Source: Wuchereria bancrofti
Lineage: Eukaryota > Nematoda > Chromadorea > Rhabditida > Onchocercidae
Reading direction: 5' to 3'
Assembly: GCA_005281725.1 (NCBI GenBank)
Contig: SSBO01000001.1
Span: forward strand, 9,359,334 to 9,423,333
DNA length: 64,000 nucleotides
Part shown: in pieces, positions 1 through 11,783 of the stretch
Position numbering within the stretch: position 1 is the stretch's first letter
Layout of the letters: every line of letters starts with the position of its first letter
Translations under genes and position numbers: made by a program
Notes under the pieces: generated by a model
The model's input: only the letters and a program-made list of their open reading frames with translations
Database searches by the model: none
Told to the model about the DNA's origin: nothing

Positions 1-120
1 ATATCAAAACCTTATCTTGTCAATTCATTGTAGCAAATCTTTTGTTGTTAAACGATCATTCTCTGTATAGGAGTTAATTTCCAAGTTATGTGATTCAGTG
101 AAAAAATTTTCGTATTTGCA

Positions 121-3100
121 GTGTGAAAGCAGGAATTCGATTACGTGAAGACGATTATTTATTGTATAAAGATGGCGCACTGCAAACAGCCGTAGCAAAA
201 CGTCTTGCTGTTGGGAATTTTGGCGCCTCAAAAGTAGCACAATGTGCTGCGAATGATCCAAACTTTGTGAATAATTTTTATGAAAGGTAAAGCTCCCTTA
301 TTCTTGATTTAGAAATGATGCTTAATTCTCGAAATCTGTAGTAAAAAAAAAATGGAGCAAGCTTTTAGAGGCAGTACAAGTAATTTTAAAAAGTTAGTGG
401 TTTTTTCTTTTTTTAACTATCGAAAGTCGTAGCTACGCATTTTGCCATTTATTTTTTTCATGTCAATTTGGGATTTAACTTTACTTCCACAAAAGAACAT
501 ACGAAAAAAACATATTCAAAAAAACACACCTTTTTTCTCGTTCATAATTTGTTTCATATTGATTAAAGTAAAAGTGAATTGTAGATCTCGTCTGCATTTA
601 ATCTCAACTTTGGCGCAGGAAATGAAGCATTATGTAAACGAACTAAGAGAAAATCAAAGTAATAATTTTCCCTCACGGGTACGCCTACAACATTTGGTTG
701 ATGAGAACTTTGCTAAGTAAGCAGCCTATTTTGTTTGAATTTTCATTTACACTACACAAAAGCTAATTCTTATTTCATTCAGCATTCTGCAGTGTAAACA
801 CATTAGCAACATTTTATGCAATGTTTGCAAGAAATGGCAGTAAATTGTATCATTTGAATAATTTCTATTCGTAGGTATGTAAGATAGCAAATCTTTTTAT
901 GGCGCTACATGTTACATGTGTTCCTATGAGAGAAATTTCAAATTTTTAGTTCTCCAAAAGAAACCATTTGTCATATCGATTTGGATTGTTTCTTTGTGTC
1001 GGTAGCATTGAGAACTCATCCAGAATTAATTGGGAAACCAGTGGCAATTACCCATTCAAGAGTAATCTTTACATATATTTGATAAAATCAGTAGTTTATG
1101 CCAGTAGCTTGAAATTGTTTTGGTCATTCACAGAACATATTTCTTTTATTGATGCAACTGTCTGGTGATTATTTAAGAAAGTATGTTTTGCTTTGATTTG
1201 ATTTGCTGCCTGATAAGGTCGGTTGTTTTGTACTTTTAGAGTACAGAAGGTGCTGGTATGTCTGAAATTGCATCATGCAGTTACGAAGCTCGGGCACGAG
1301 GTGTTCGTAATGGTTGTTTTATTAAAGAAGCTCGGAAAGTATGTCCAGATCTCATTTGTCTTCCGTATCAATTCGACGATTATCGACACATTTCGAAGGA
1401 AATTTATGCAATTTTATCAGGGTTGGTTGCTGGTTGTGCTTATCTATTAATATTTATTTAGGCGTATTTAGTACTTAAAAAAAAACGCATATTTTTGGGT
1501 ATTAAATAGTGAGCCATCGAAAATTTAAATATTATAATTAATAGAGGAAGCTGGCTTAGTATGCTATATTTAAGAATGGATTTTGACTTGAAGTGACTTA
1601 TACTACCACCATTGTTACTTATGAGCAACCGGAATGATCCTCACCGTGTTTGTTGTTTATTTTTTTTACAGGTTAATTTCTTAACATTAGTTGATAATTT
1701 TAGGTATACGCTTAATATTCGTGCTGTAAGTTGCGATGAGATGTATGTTGATTTGGAAAGCTTATGTAAGGAGATGCATATAGCAAATGTAATGGAGATT
1801 ATATCTGTAATAAGGAGTGAAATTTTAACTAAAACAGGCTGTAATGCTTCTGTCGGTATTGGTAAGTTAAAAATTGTTAAAAAAATTATTGTTTTCGCAA
1901 CGAGTGCAGTAATTAGTAGGTTATTTTCTGCAGAAAAAGCTGCATTAGTTTATTGTTATATTTACGAAATTTTCTTATTCTAATGATAAAATGATAAATA
2001 AGTGTTCCATTTAAAAGAAATGTTAATGTAATTTGTATTAAAAATGCATTTAGGAAATACAATGTTAATAGCTCGTATAGCAACTCGGCATGCAAAGCCG
2101 AATGGCCAATTTATGATCAAACTGGATGATATTGACGAATTGATCAAAAAAGAAAAAATTTCTTCTTTACCCGGAATTGGTTACAATATTTGCGCAAAAC
2201 TTAAAAAGTAGCAATTTATAATTTTGTAATAGCATCATCTAATTAACGAAACTTGAGTAACATTTTCGATCAAAATTAACAATTTTACAGATTTAATTGA
2301 AATTGGAAATTTTTTTCAGTGCGTTTGGGGAGATGAATTTATGTGAGGATTTGCAGAAAGTGTCCATTAATCGTTTGCAAAATCTTCTTGGTGAAAAAAT
2401 CGGAACTCAGGTTAGCTTCGGAAGCAAAATCAAATAATTATTTGTGCTTATGTTGTAGATGAAATGTACTCGATTGTATTTCTCTTCAAAAGTGTTATGT
2501 ACATACATCAGAATATTGCTTAGTCTTGAAACAGAATATTACAGTAGTTCAAATATTGAATTATTCCGTAGTTAGAATTCTGATTGATTCTGAGAAAATT
2601 TTTTATTGTGAACCAAAAGATAATATGAAGTTGCAAATTCATATTTGTTTCTGACAAGTTATTTTTATTCTTTAGTTTTTTACATTTTCAGATATACAAT
2701 ATGTGTAGAGGAGTGGATAAAGAAAGGAATTTTTTGGAAAAGGTTGTTCGCAAATCTATTTCATGCGATATAAATTATGGGATCCGATTTACAAAAGTGC
2801 GGAAGTTTTTCATTTACTATCCTTTGTTGTTTTTAAGCTTCACTGAATTGATTGAATTGTAATTTCGAGAGAAAATTTTTCGAGATATTTCAGGAAGATG
2901 AAGTAATGGAATTTCTTGGAAAAATGTGTTCAGAGTTGGAAAAAAAACTTCATATAGCCCGAATGACTGCATCTACCATTACCCTTAGATTACTGGTAAA
3001 TAAATAGATTGTTCGAGGTTTTTTTAAATAATTGGGAAGTTTTATTCTTAATTCTTTCGAAATATTATTCATCACAGATTCGAGCACCAGATGCACCTCT

Positions 3101-4592
3101 TGTAACAGAAAAATATTTGGGATGTGGGAAATGTGATGCGATTACAAGAACGGCTCATGTAAACGGTGCTACTGCAAATAAAGCAGTATTACATGCAGAA
3201 GCAAAAAAATTAATGAAAGCAATAAATCCGCTTATATGCGACTTAAGAGGAGTGAGCATTCTTCTTTTTTTCTTTATAAGTTTTTTCTTTTTTTCTTTTC
3301 AATTCTTTTATATTGATGCATGTTGGAACGTCTATTGATATCTTTGTCGATGTACCTGATAAAGGACAGCAAGTTTGCTAAGTTACTGGAACATTTTTCT
3401 TGTACTAACAACAACGCATTCAGTGCTATTAAGATTTGCACTCAGAATGTTAATTACATATAAATTAATCTTTTCTTTTTTTTAAATATATTTACAGATT
3501 GGTATTCAACTAACGCATTTAAATGAAATACCAAATGTTTCAATCGATGAGCAACCCATCAACAGAAATACGCTAACACAATTTTTTTCTGTGAAAAGCA
3601 AAGCACAACAACATATTGGAAAGAAAAAATTGAAGAATGAAGAAGATATTGCTTTAGAGCTGGCACTAAAGAAATCACTTAAAGAAAGCAGACGAAATCG
3701 TCGGGTAGTTTCATGCATTATTCATTTACAAAATAGCACTGCTAATGCTGTAATTTTCTTTTTATTAATTTAACCGTTTGTTGTTATATTCCCAATTTCA
3801 CTCTACTTTTCCTGATTTCGGGCAGCTATATCACCTGCTTTGAAATAATTTTTTATTTCTCAGTAGTTTGATGGATTTTTTTTTACAAATAAAGTTATCA
3901 TATTTTGTTCATAGTGTGGCTGTAAAACTATCAGTTTTACAGCCATACTATGAACAAAATATTAGGAACGATAGTTTATTGAGTGATGAAATAATCCAAA
4001 ATGGTTATTACTTGTAGTTAGACTACCGTCGAAGATAGATTATGTATTAATCTTTTTTTCAGTACTATAAAAAAACCATCCATCCGGTTTATCGGAATTA
4101 TTTCGAAGATGAAGATGTAAAAGCTGAATTTTTACGGATATTGCAACAGTATAAATGTGAATTTTGGTTATTAAGTAAAAACTTTTTCTATTAAGATATT
4201 CCAAGTAAATATGTGTGAAGTAAAGTGGGCATGTTTTATCGTTTTAAATTTATTATTAAAATGTGAGCATCATTTCGTTCCACACTTTATAATTAAAATC
4301 ATGTGTAAGAATGACATTCGGTTACAAAAAACGAAGACAAAACTTCTACAAATGCTTTTTAATGTTTTTTTTTTTTTTTTCAGATCCAACAACTGAAGTG
4401 GTATCGGAAATGGCAACATATTTCGGTTTATTGGTAAAGAACGGTGATCTGAGTGATGTTTTATCACAACTTAGGTTTTTGCAACGTGAAACAATGAACT
4501 TTTCATTGGAATGGATTATTGTAGTGTCTTCCCTAAAATTGGCATTGAATCGTCTTTGTGATACAATATATGGTTCTTTATTGTTTCGTTAA
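121..4592 (+). CDS. rev-1: DNA repair protein REV1 (Y-family translesion polymerase), 3' portion
   Basis: REV1 is a deoxycytidyl transferase and scaffold for translesion DNA synthesis in the nucleus. Thirteen exons are visible: 121-286, 585-716, 950-1061, 1240-1421, 1704-1861, 2054-2207, 2320-2410, 2692-2796, 2894-2995, 3078-3251, 3498-3704, 4063-4174 and 4384-4592, all phase-consistent. The catalytic core shows HIDLDCFFVSVALR (metal-binding Asp, exon 3), SYEARARGVRNGCF (exon 4) and SCDEMYVDLE (catalytic Asp-Glu, exon 5). The helix-hairpin-helix SLPGIGYNICAKL and the little-finger domain (exons 8-10) follow. Exons 12-13 hold the C-terminal docking domain that in other REV1 proteins binds REV7 and other polymerases (VSEMATYFGLLVKNGDLSDV). 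The stop is TAA at 4590-4592. The BRCT domain and start codon must lie left of the window. Exon 12 only fits exon 13 in phase if it runs to the GTAAAA donor at 4175. Exon 11 carries a ubiquitin-interacting motif. Identity is secure from the family motifs; exact exon ends are my reading. Confidence 0.95.
3639..3689 (+). other. UIM-like ubiquitin-binding motif inside REV1
   Basis: The encoded EEDIALELALKKSLKES fits the ubiquitin-interacting-motif pattern: acidic cluster, then hydrophobic-x-x-Ala-hydrophobic-x-x-Ser. It sits between the little finger and the C-terminal domain, where REV1 of animals and yeast normally carries UBM motifs. It would let REV1 dock on mono-ubiquitinated PCNA (inference). 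Confidence 0.6.
3900..3962. repeat. Near-perfect 29-bp inverted repeat in REV1 intron
   Basis: Arms 3900-3928 and 3934-3962 are complementary over 29 bp around a 5-base loop (TATCA). The one mismatch is G against T at 3916/3946, which is a G-U pair in RNA. It lies in the intron between REV1 exons 11 and 12 on the transcribed strand, so the pre-mRNA would carry a fully paired hairpin. Confidence 0.85.
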
Positions 4593-5888
4593 CTGTGATT
4601 TGAACATAAATATTTTACTTGTACCAACAATTTTTAGGATATTTATCCATGGATTAAAGAATTTTCTTACATATTTCTTCTTTATTTCTACACTTATAAA
4701 TAAGCTTAGTTATAAGCTGCACAAAGTGTCGCAGTTTTCGAAAATTGCGACACTTTTGTAAATAGTAATGGAAATGACGAATGGTTCGTTCGAAATTTAT
4801 GTTCTATTTAAAACTTAAGAAACTCAACGACTTTTTCACTATTTAAAGGTAAGTTGGGGACGCTTGAAAGAGTCAAAACTTGATGTTGACACTAAGAATT
4901 TGCGACTTCATATTTTGTTAAGGGTTTGGAAATTTTCGAGGAAATTCCACGATTGCGGCAAATATTCCTCTTTTTTCACTTTCGCCATTAATTAGTCAAA
5001 AACAAAGAAAAAGAAAAGAATACGAAACAAGGACACTGGAGTGAGACCTACAGTGCTCGCTAATTCCAGAAAAGTTTTTCAAATATTTTGCATCTCTGAT
5101 GGTTAATATCCCACTAATCTCATTTTAATCTTTTTATCTTCACTTGCATCCTACTCATTTCCTCTTAAGCTTGCATCATATGGCTAAAGTTCTATGGAGT
5201 GTTGTTGTTGCTTTCCTTTGAATTTCCTAAAAGTACCATTGATTGTTGCTTAATTTTGCAAATTGAGCTTAAACGTAAGAAGTAGCAATGTGATCAGAAA
5301 TTTGTTAATTTGTACTAAGAGGTCACTTAATAGTATATAGCAGAAGCATAAACCCTTCAAAGTTAATTTGATAATTGACATAAGATGCAAATTCGCAATA
5401 GTAACTTTTATCTTTGCAACGTCAAAAGATCATCAGAATAAATGCATTTCATATTATGAAATGAAAAGCTGCAACTTAAAATACAGTTTCCTAAATACAT
5501 ATTTTCATTGGAATCTTCAGCACCGTCTAGTTATTCGAATGAATTCTAAATCTCCAAATGTTACATTCAACATAGTTATATATGAACTTTTTATGTAGAC
5601 TAATAATTCCAACCATCAGAACTTCTCGTCGCTTCATTCTCAGTTTACAAAACATTGATAAGGATAAAAAGCTATACGGTGTAGCAAACCAAGATAAAAG
5701 GCAAAACATCTATTTCGATTCATGCATAGCACGAAATCCACGCATATTGCAGCATAATAAAAAAATGCTTGAATCCGAATATATCATAACAAGCCTATTT
5801 TTCGGTATTACTATTATCAACTCAATCATAATTTCCTTCTGTACCTATTCTTAACAGTTAAATTAAGTGCCTCAAATTATATTCCAAC
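4593..5888. other. Intergenic region between REV1 and AVL9 3' ends (convergent)
   Basis: No coding exon is convincing here. Short open frames at 5368-5598 and 5582-5854 lack recognisable motifs, splice context or biased codon use. The region contains the 3' flanks of two convergent genes and one hairpin (4723-4756). Confidence 0.6.
4723..4756. repeat. Hairpin just downstream of REV1
   Basis: A 16-base arm (4723-4738, AAAGTGTCGCAGTTTT) is followed by CG and its complement (4741-4756), with one G-T pair. It lies about 130 bp after the REV1 stop codon, probably within or just beyond the 3' UTR. Confidence 0.7.
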
Positions 5889-5894
5889 TTTATT
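5889..5894 (-). terminator. AATAAA polyadenylation signal of AVL9
   Basis: TTTATT on the + strand reads AATAAA on the AVL9 strand, 87 bp after the AVL9 stop codon, a normal distance for a nematode 3' UTR. Confidence 0.5.
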
Positions 5895-5980
5895 TACCGA
5901 ATAAAAACGATGTCCGCATGTAATTGTATCTGTTAGTAAATGAAGCAAAACTATATGCAAATTATTCTATGATAAGAATT

Positions 5981-8900
5981 TTATTCCGATCGAGTTCCTT
6001 TTAACCATGATGCGATACTTGTTTTCACTTTGGTACTTGTATCTGCAAAATATTTACTGGTATTAACAACAGCCGATGCTACACGACGACCACTTCCTGT
6101 ACTGCCAGCTGTATGCTCCATACGTAGCAATACGTCCGATATACCAAGACCACCAGCAAATGGATGTCTGTAAACACTTGAATAAATTTCAATCTTTTAT
6201 GCAACATGTTAAAATCATCCAAGATCGCTTTACAATAAAATTTTAAGATGAGCTCAAAATGTATCACTTTTGTGCTATTATTGATATGATGAGTAGTGAC
6301 AAACTATTACAATGATAAAAGTAAATAAATTATGACAGTGATGATAAAGGATGATCTTTGCTACTTAAAGCATATTCAATAGTTTACTTCCGTATTTTTT
6401 TTTTTGAAAAAAAGGAAACAATTAATTATACTATCTGCTTTGCAGCAAAATATCAACTTTATGAAGGATTTAACACTTTAAATGAAACTTTTTATTATTG
6501 ACTTTACTTAAAGTAAAATCAACAATGAAAAGCAAAGCAAATAGTAAACACTAGCTATTTAATCATTCTGTACAATAATAAATTGCACATTAAACAGAAC
6601 AAATAAAAAACAAGAAGACAAACCCTGGAACGGTAGATGCTAAATCAGGATAGTCACCACAAGATAAAATACGATAATTATTGCTCATTTTCCATTCAGT
6701 TATGAATGCTTCATTGAAATCATCCAGCGAATCTTTCAAATCAGCACGAACAGTAGCCATAAGTGATAATAGATATGCTTGCATTTGCAATCGTATCCAA
6801 TCATCACTACCTTCCCAACCTGTGATTAGTAAATATTAAAAATAACTTTGAAAATTTTTATAAAATTTAAGAAGCATATAACAACGAATAAAGTAATCAA
6901 ATCAATTATAAATTATTAACTTGTTTATGATTTTATTAGGTTTTCCAACAGTAACTTCTCCAACAAATGCTATCTGTTGGAATTCAGTGTAATTTAATAA
7001 TAAATAATGATATGAAAATACGAAAAAGCACACTTGGTGATTTGGCATTTGCTTCCATTTCTTTCAATACAAAATCGATAAAACGTAAATCTGCTGCTGT
7101 TAATGCCAATGATCGTTTTAATTCAATATCTACGATATCGATACTCCCATCGCCAACATCATCAACCTTAGAAAATCATTTTGCAATTTTTTACACTCAA
7201 AAAAAAAAAAAAAACCACAAGAAAATGACTTCATATACCACTCAGAACTAGTTAATATAGATTTCATTATTTAGTATTTTTCTTTTACTGAATATCTTGT
7301 TGGTTTCAATGAATGTAAGCAAATCAAGTCTCTCATTTTCTTAAACAGTTTGATAGTGATAGCATCATTACATGGATGCAAATGTGAGGAAAAAATATAT
7401 TGTATCATGTAAGCCATTTAATTATATATTCCATTTATGCTATCTCTCGTAAACTACTACGGTTACGTTTTGAAACGTAAAACAAGCTTAACTTGTTTCA
7501 AACGCTTAGCAGAATGCAATCATACGTTTGACACATTACTATGCATAGGTCGGGGACTTGTAAACTGTTCAAAAACGGTATATTAAAAGTACGATGTAAT
7601 CAAATTTTAAGATTTCGAAATAGACTAAAAGTCATATTTCCAATAAACCCAAATCCTAAAATACAATAACAACAGTTTTTTTTTCAACAAGTAATATTTA
7701 CAGTGACTATAACATCCAACAGATCACGACGTTGAACAAATAAAGCATTCGTTGCACCGATGCAGTAAGCTCGTGTTTGATCGGAACGAATCATATCCAA
7801 ATAGCATATACTTAGATAAGGATGAAATAATGAACCCTATAATAATATTCTTCATTTTTCATAAAAAATAAGAAAGTTGTAAATAGCAGTCATAATCTCC
7901 GTAATTGAAATTCATAATCGTAATTTAATGATTAATTTATGATTATAACTCATATGTTCTCATTTCAAAATTCATACACCACGTAAAATTATTACTTTTG
8001 TGAAAATACTTAGTGGAAAACCGTATGAATCAGTGGACAATATTTGCTTCCGCTTTAGATTTGAATAGCTTTCATCACTAATATCAATTGAAGATTGCGT
8101 TTCGGATGTGCATTCCACAGCTGATGTTAGTAAATCTTAAAATAAAAAATAACAATTTAACAGAAAAGAAAAACATGTCATTACGAGTGAAATGAGATAT
8201 TTAGTTAGATAAATCGTACTAAAGGTAGAAACCTTTGTGAGCAAATTCTTCTACGGGGTTGTTTTCATTCACTTGGTTCTCTTCCATATTTACGCTAACC
8301 ATCATATCATTTCCAAATTCTAGAACTCTGCTTCCTAATATATCTTCTCCCATTTCCGAAACTAAAAAGCACATTTATATCCTAAAACGACAGTCGCACA
8401 ATACAAAGACAACAATTAAGCACTTTCAGTTAAGTTTCTTTGGTTAAAATTTTTTAAACATTAGCACAATAAAAAGATATATTTAGATTTGAAGACTGAA
8501 AAAATCAATGTTGAATCTAAGCAAAGAAAATCTAATTTTTCCACTTTGCAAAATCAATATGGCTGAGCCACTATCTGCAATGTTGGTTCAGTCCTATGGA
8601 CTCTGCAAAGAGAAGATATGTAAACTAATCTGTATTTGATTACTTAATTTGGTTGCTACAACAGAAAATCGAAAAGCTATGCAAATTTTATACCAAAAAG
8701 TTACATAAAAACACTTCACCCATTATCCACTTTCATGTTATTAAATATAAGCTTTGAAATAAAATTATACATTAAATGCCGACCTTACCAATTTCATCTT
8801 CATCTACAGTTTTATTATCAACTGAACATTTTCGCGAATTCGGGTTGTATGCAGCTGCATGAAATAAACCTTCTTCAACCAATCCTAAATTAAAAAATTA

Positions 8901-11783
8901 AAAATCCTAATTAAAAATGTGTTAAATCATTTATTCTCTTCCAGACTGGTAAATAAAAAAAGTATATTGTGACTGGAAACACACAGACTCATTAGAAACA
9001 GAACCCAATAGTTGTTAATCAAGTACAAATTAGAAAAATGAAAACATCGCTCTAAAAGTATTGCTATTATTCTTACTTGAGATGAAAAAATGCTCAAATA
9101 TTTATTTTACCAAAAATTATTACCGAAATTCATAAAATTCTTTTAAAAAATTTGGATGAATAAACTAACAAATATATTTCAGAAAAAAAAAAATGTTATG
9201 GAAAGTGAAGGATAGTGCTGAAGAAGACGTTACGTGGGAAAAGTGAGGTGAGCGCAACCATCAACTGACTTAATTGAAATACTGGTGATATGTAGAACAC
9301 AACCTAAACAGAAGTATATTTTAAGAAAAAATTTCATAACTGGATGTCTGATAAATGCCTAATCGACCATATTTGCTATACATAACAAATAAACAGAAAG
9401 GAAAAAAGTTCCGGAGGACAAAAGATGATTAGAGTAGAATTCTCTGATCGGACTATATAATCATTCAACATAATGTTATACTTTTATAACAACAAAGCTT
9501 CATGCTAAAAATAGCGACAGTGTAATTGGATTTCCTAAAATAAACTCATATATTAATAGTTTTCGCTCTTTAACTGACTATTTCTTCTTAATATATTGCT
9601 ATCAATATCCCAAAAGCAATAATGAGACTATATTACATAACTGAATTTTCTAAATTATTACTACAGTTCCTAAAATAATTTGCGAAGATATCATATTTCT
9701 TGGAACAGAATAAATTACCTTTTTTTCTAACAATAACAATTTGAATAATACTAATACACGATGTCTGAATGTCGTTACAAGAGACTGCACTGAGATATCT
9801 GCAAAAATATTTGTCTTTCTTTAAAGACTTTTGAAGTGTGTGCAACACTCTATATGCATCATTTCCTTGCGTTTCCGGAATGTTTCAACCTCACACACCA
9901 TCTTTAAATTAAAAAAAAAAAAACTATAAAAATAGAACATAGCAGAAGGAAATAGAAAGTATTTTTTTGTGCTTCATAGGTCCAGTATACTAACATCATT
10001 ATTTAGGTTTAAATGCTTCCTCGATGCCTTAACCAAATAAAATTGAAATCTAACGTCAAAGTGATTTAAATACCAATTTTCTGAATATTCTGCTTAACTA
10101 TATCTTAAATATTTAAAAATGTAGCACAAATATACTATACCCATCACTGCAGCTTGCTCATCAGTTACTGAATCCGGAAACATTTCACAAAGATTTTCAT
10201 ATAGCTGGCACAGCACATCAACCTACAAACTGTTACGATAGTGCAGAAATTATATATAAAACAGTTCATCATTAAAAGTTCTTGCTTGCTCCGCTAAATC
10301 CGCCACCTACATTGCAATATCTAACAGTCAGAGAAAATGTCAGAACACCCTGTTCTTTTCCTTCTTCAAGAATTACTCATTCTAAGACTTAAATCCAGTT
10401 TCTAATAATGATCTATTCTATCAAACTTTTAAGCATCGATTAATCTAAGAACAATCTGAAACTCATTTTAACCTGAAACTTACCTTAGCAAAATCTCTTT
10501 CGTTGAAATAAGCTTTTGTAATAAGTTGTAATTTAGCCGTTAACACACCGAAAAGTGGTACTCGAGATAGAACGCAAACACTCTTCTGTACACTACTTCG
10601 GGTGACATCTGTTGATTTGTTCAAAAGATCCTTGAAACGCAGGAATTTTAAAATGAATTAAAGATCCCGAAAAAACAAAAAAAAAAAAAAAATGAAATAA
10701 TTCCTCCCTAACGAAAATAAGAGGAGCAGGAGCGAACTTATTATGGTGGCAGAAATAACGGAAATGATAGAAATAATAATAAAGATTGTTACAACAATAA
10801 TATTAGCAATGGATAAAGATAGTAACCTTTGCAGAAATTTGACGGTAACACGAAATTCCAAAGACTGATCGGTTCGGATCATCTAATGATGGCAACAAGA
10901 AATATATTAAGTCTAAAATCATTTTAAAAGAAAGAAACAAATGAAATTTTAGCTTTTGATAGGTCAGATAATGCATTGTTTATTCCACAAATAATGCGAA
11001 AAAAGTAATGGTATGTAACTGAAAATCGATCAAAAACATGTAAGAAGAGAATTCTACTTGTCAATCTTTTGCAGACTGTTTCATCCATTGCTGCAGGTGC
11101 AAAGAAATTACAAAATCGTTAAACAGAAAAGTTTAAAAATTCGAAAAAGCGAAGTTTTCTATTGAATTGAGATGAAATATAAGTCAAAAGCAATGAGAAA
11201 TAGAATTAACCATAAAAATTAAACAAACATTTAAAACATTCCATAAAGATAACAGAATTAAGGAGAAAAAGTATAAAGTAAATTTCTCACATACCGTGGT
11301 CGACGTTATGCGCACCATCAGGAAGTGCAAGTGATGGCAAATTCTGCCACGCTGCCGGCAGTTCTCCCTCACGGTCTGTTAAAGGTGGATAACAATATTC
11401 AATCTGAAAAAAGTAATTAACGATGCATTCAAGCTTAAGAGTCTATAAATCCACAACAGATTTCAACTGGAAATCCTTATAAAAGCAATATTATAAAATA
11501 TGAAAAAGACTTGAAAACAGGAAAATTCAAAAACACCAAGAGAAATAATTGCTTCTTTGATTCCACTTATTAATCTTATTGATAGACCTTGTCTGTCCGC
11601 AAATCTTCGTTATTGATCGCATTAATTAAACCCATTGATCTAATCGAGATTACGCATCAAATTTTTGATCTTAGTAAATTTACTTAATAATCAATGTTAC
11701 TTTAGTAATCGTTTATCAATTACCTGACATCCCCGTTTATGATGAAAACCAATGACCGCAACGTAAAGAATCGAGCTAACCAT
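5981..11783 (-). CDS. avl-9: AVL9 homologue (DENN-related late secretory pathway protein)
   Basis: This protein is conserved in eukaryotes and acts in export from the Golgi; the family has a divergent DENN fold. I read twelve exons on the - strand, given as high to low coordinate: 11783-11724, 11403-11295, 10912-10827, 10630-10484, 10222-10141, 8884-8789, 8361-8233, 8135-7996, 7836-7702, 7166-7034, 6819-6624 and 6167-5981. They sum to exactly 500 codons (499 aa plus stop). The start MVSSILYVAVIGFHHKRGCQ matches the family N-terminus (VxGFHHKxGCQ). Other landmarks are LPSLALPDGAHN (exon 2), VFGISCYRQI (exon 3), SVQKSVCVLSRVPLFG (exon 4), YGFPLSIFTK and HPYLS (exons 8-9), LTAADLRFIDFV (exon 10), WEGSDDWIR (exon 11) and HPFAGG (exon 12). 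The protein is shorter than the human one (648 aa from memory), mainly in the acidic middle (exons 5-7), which is poorly conserved. The tail ends without a membrane segment. Neighbours are unrelated. Identity is firm; the lengths of the weakly conserved exons 5-7 are less so. Confidence 0.93.

Noticed and set aside
5368..5854. Two overlapping + strand frames after REV1
   Set aside because: No splice signals, motifs or codon bias; lies between convergent 3' ends.
10658..10882. - strand 74-codon frame
   Set aside because: Only its first part overlaps true AVL9 exon 3 (10827-10912), in another frame; the rest is intron.
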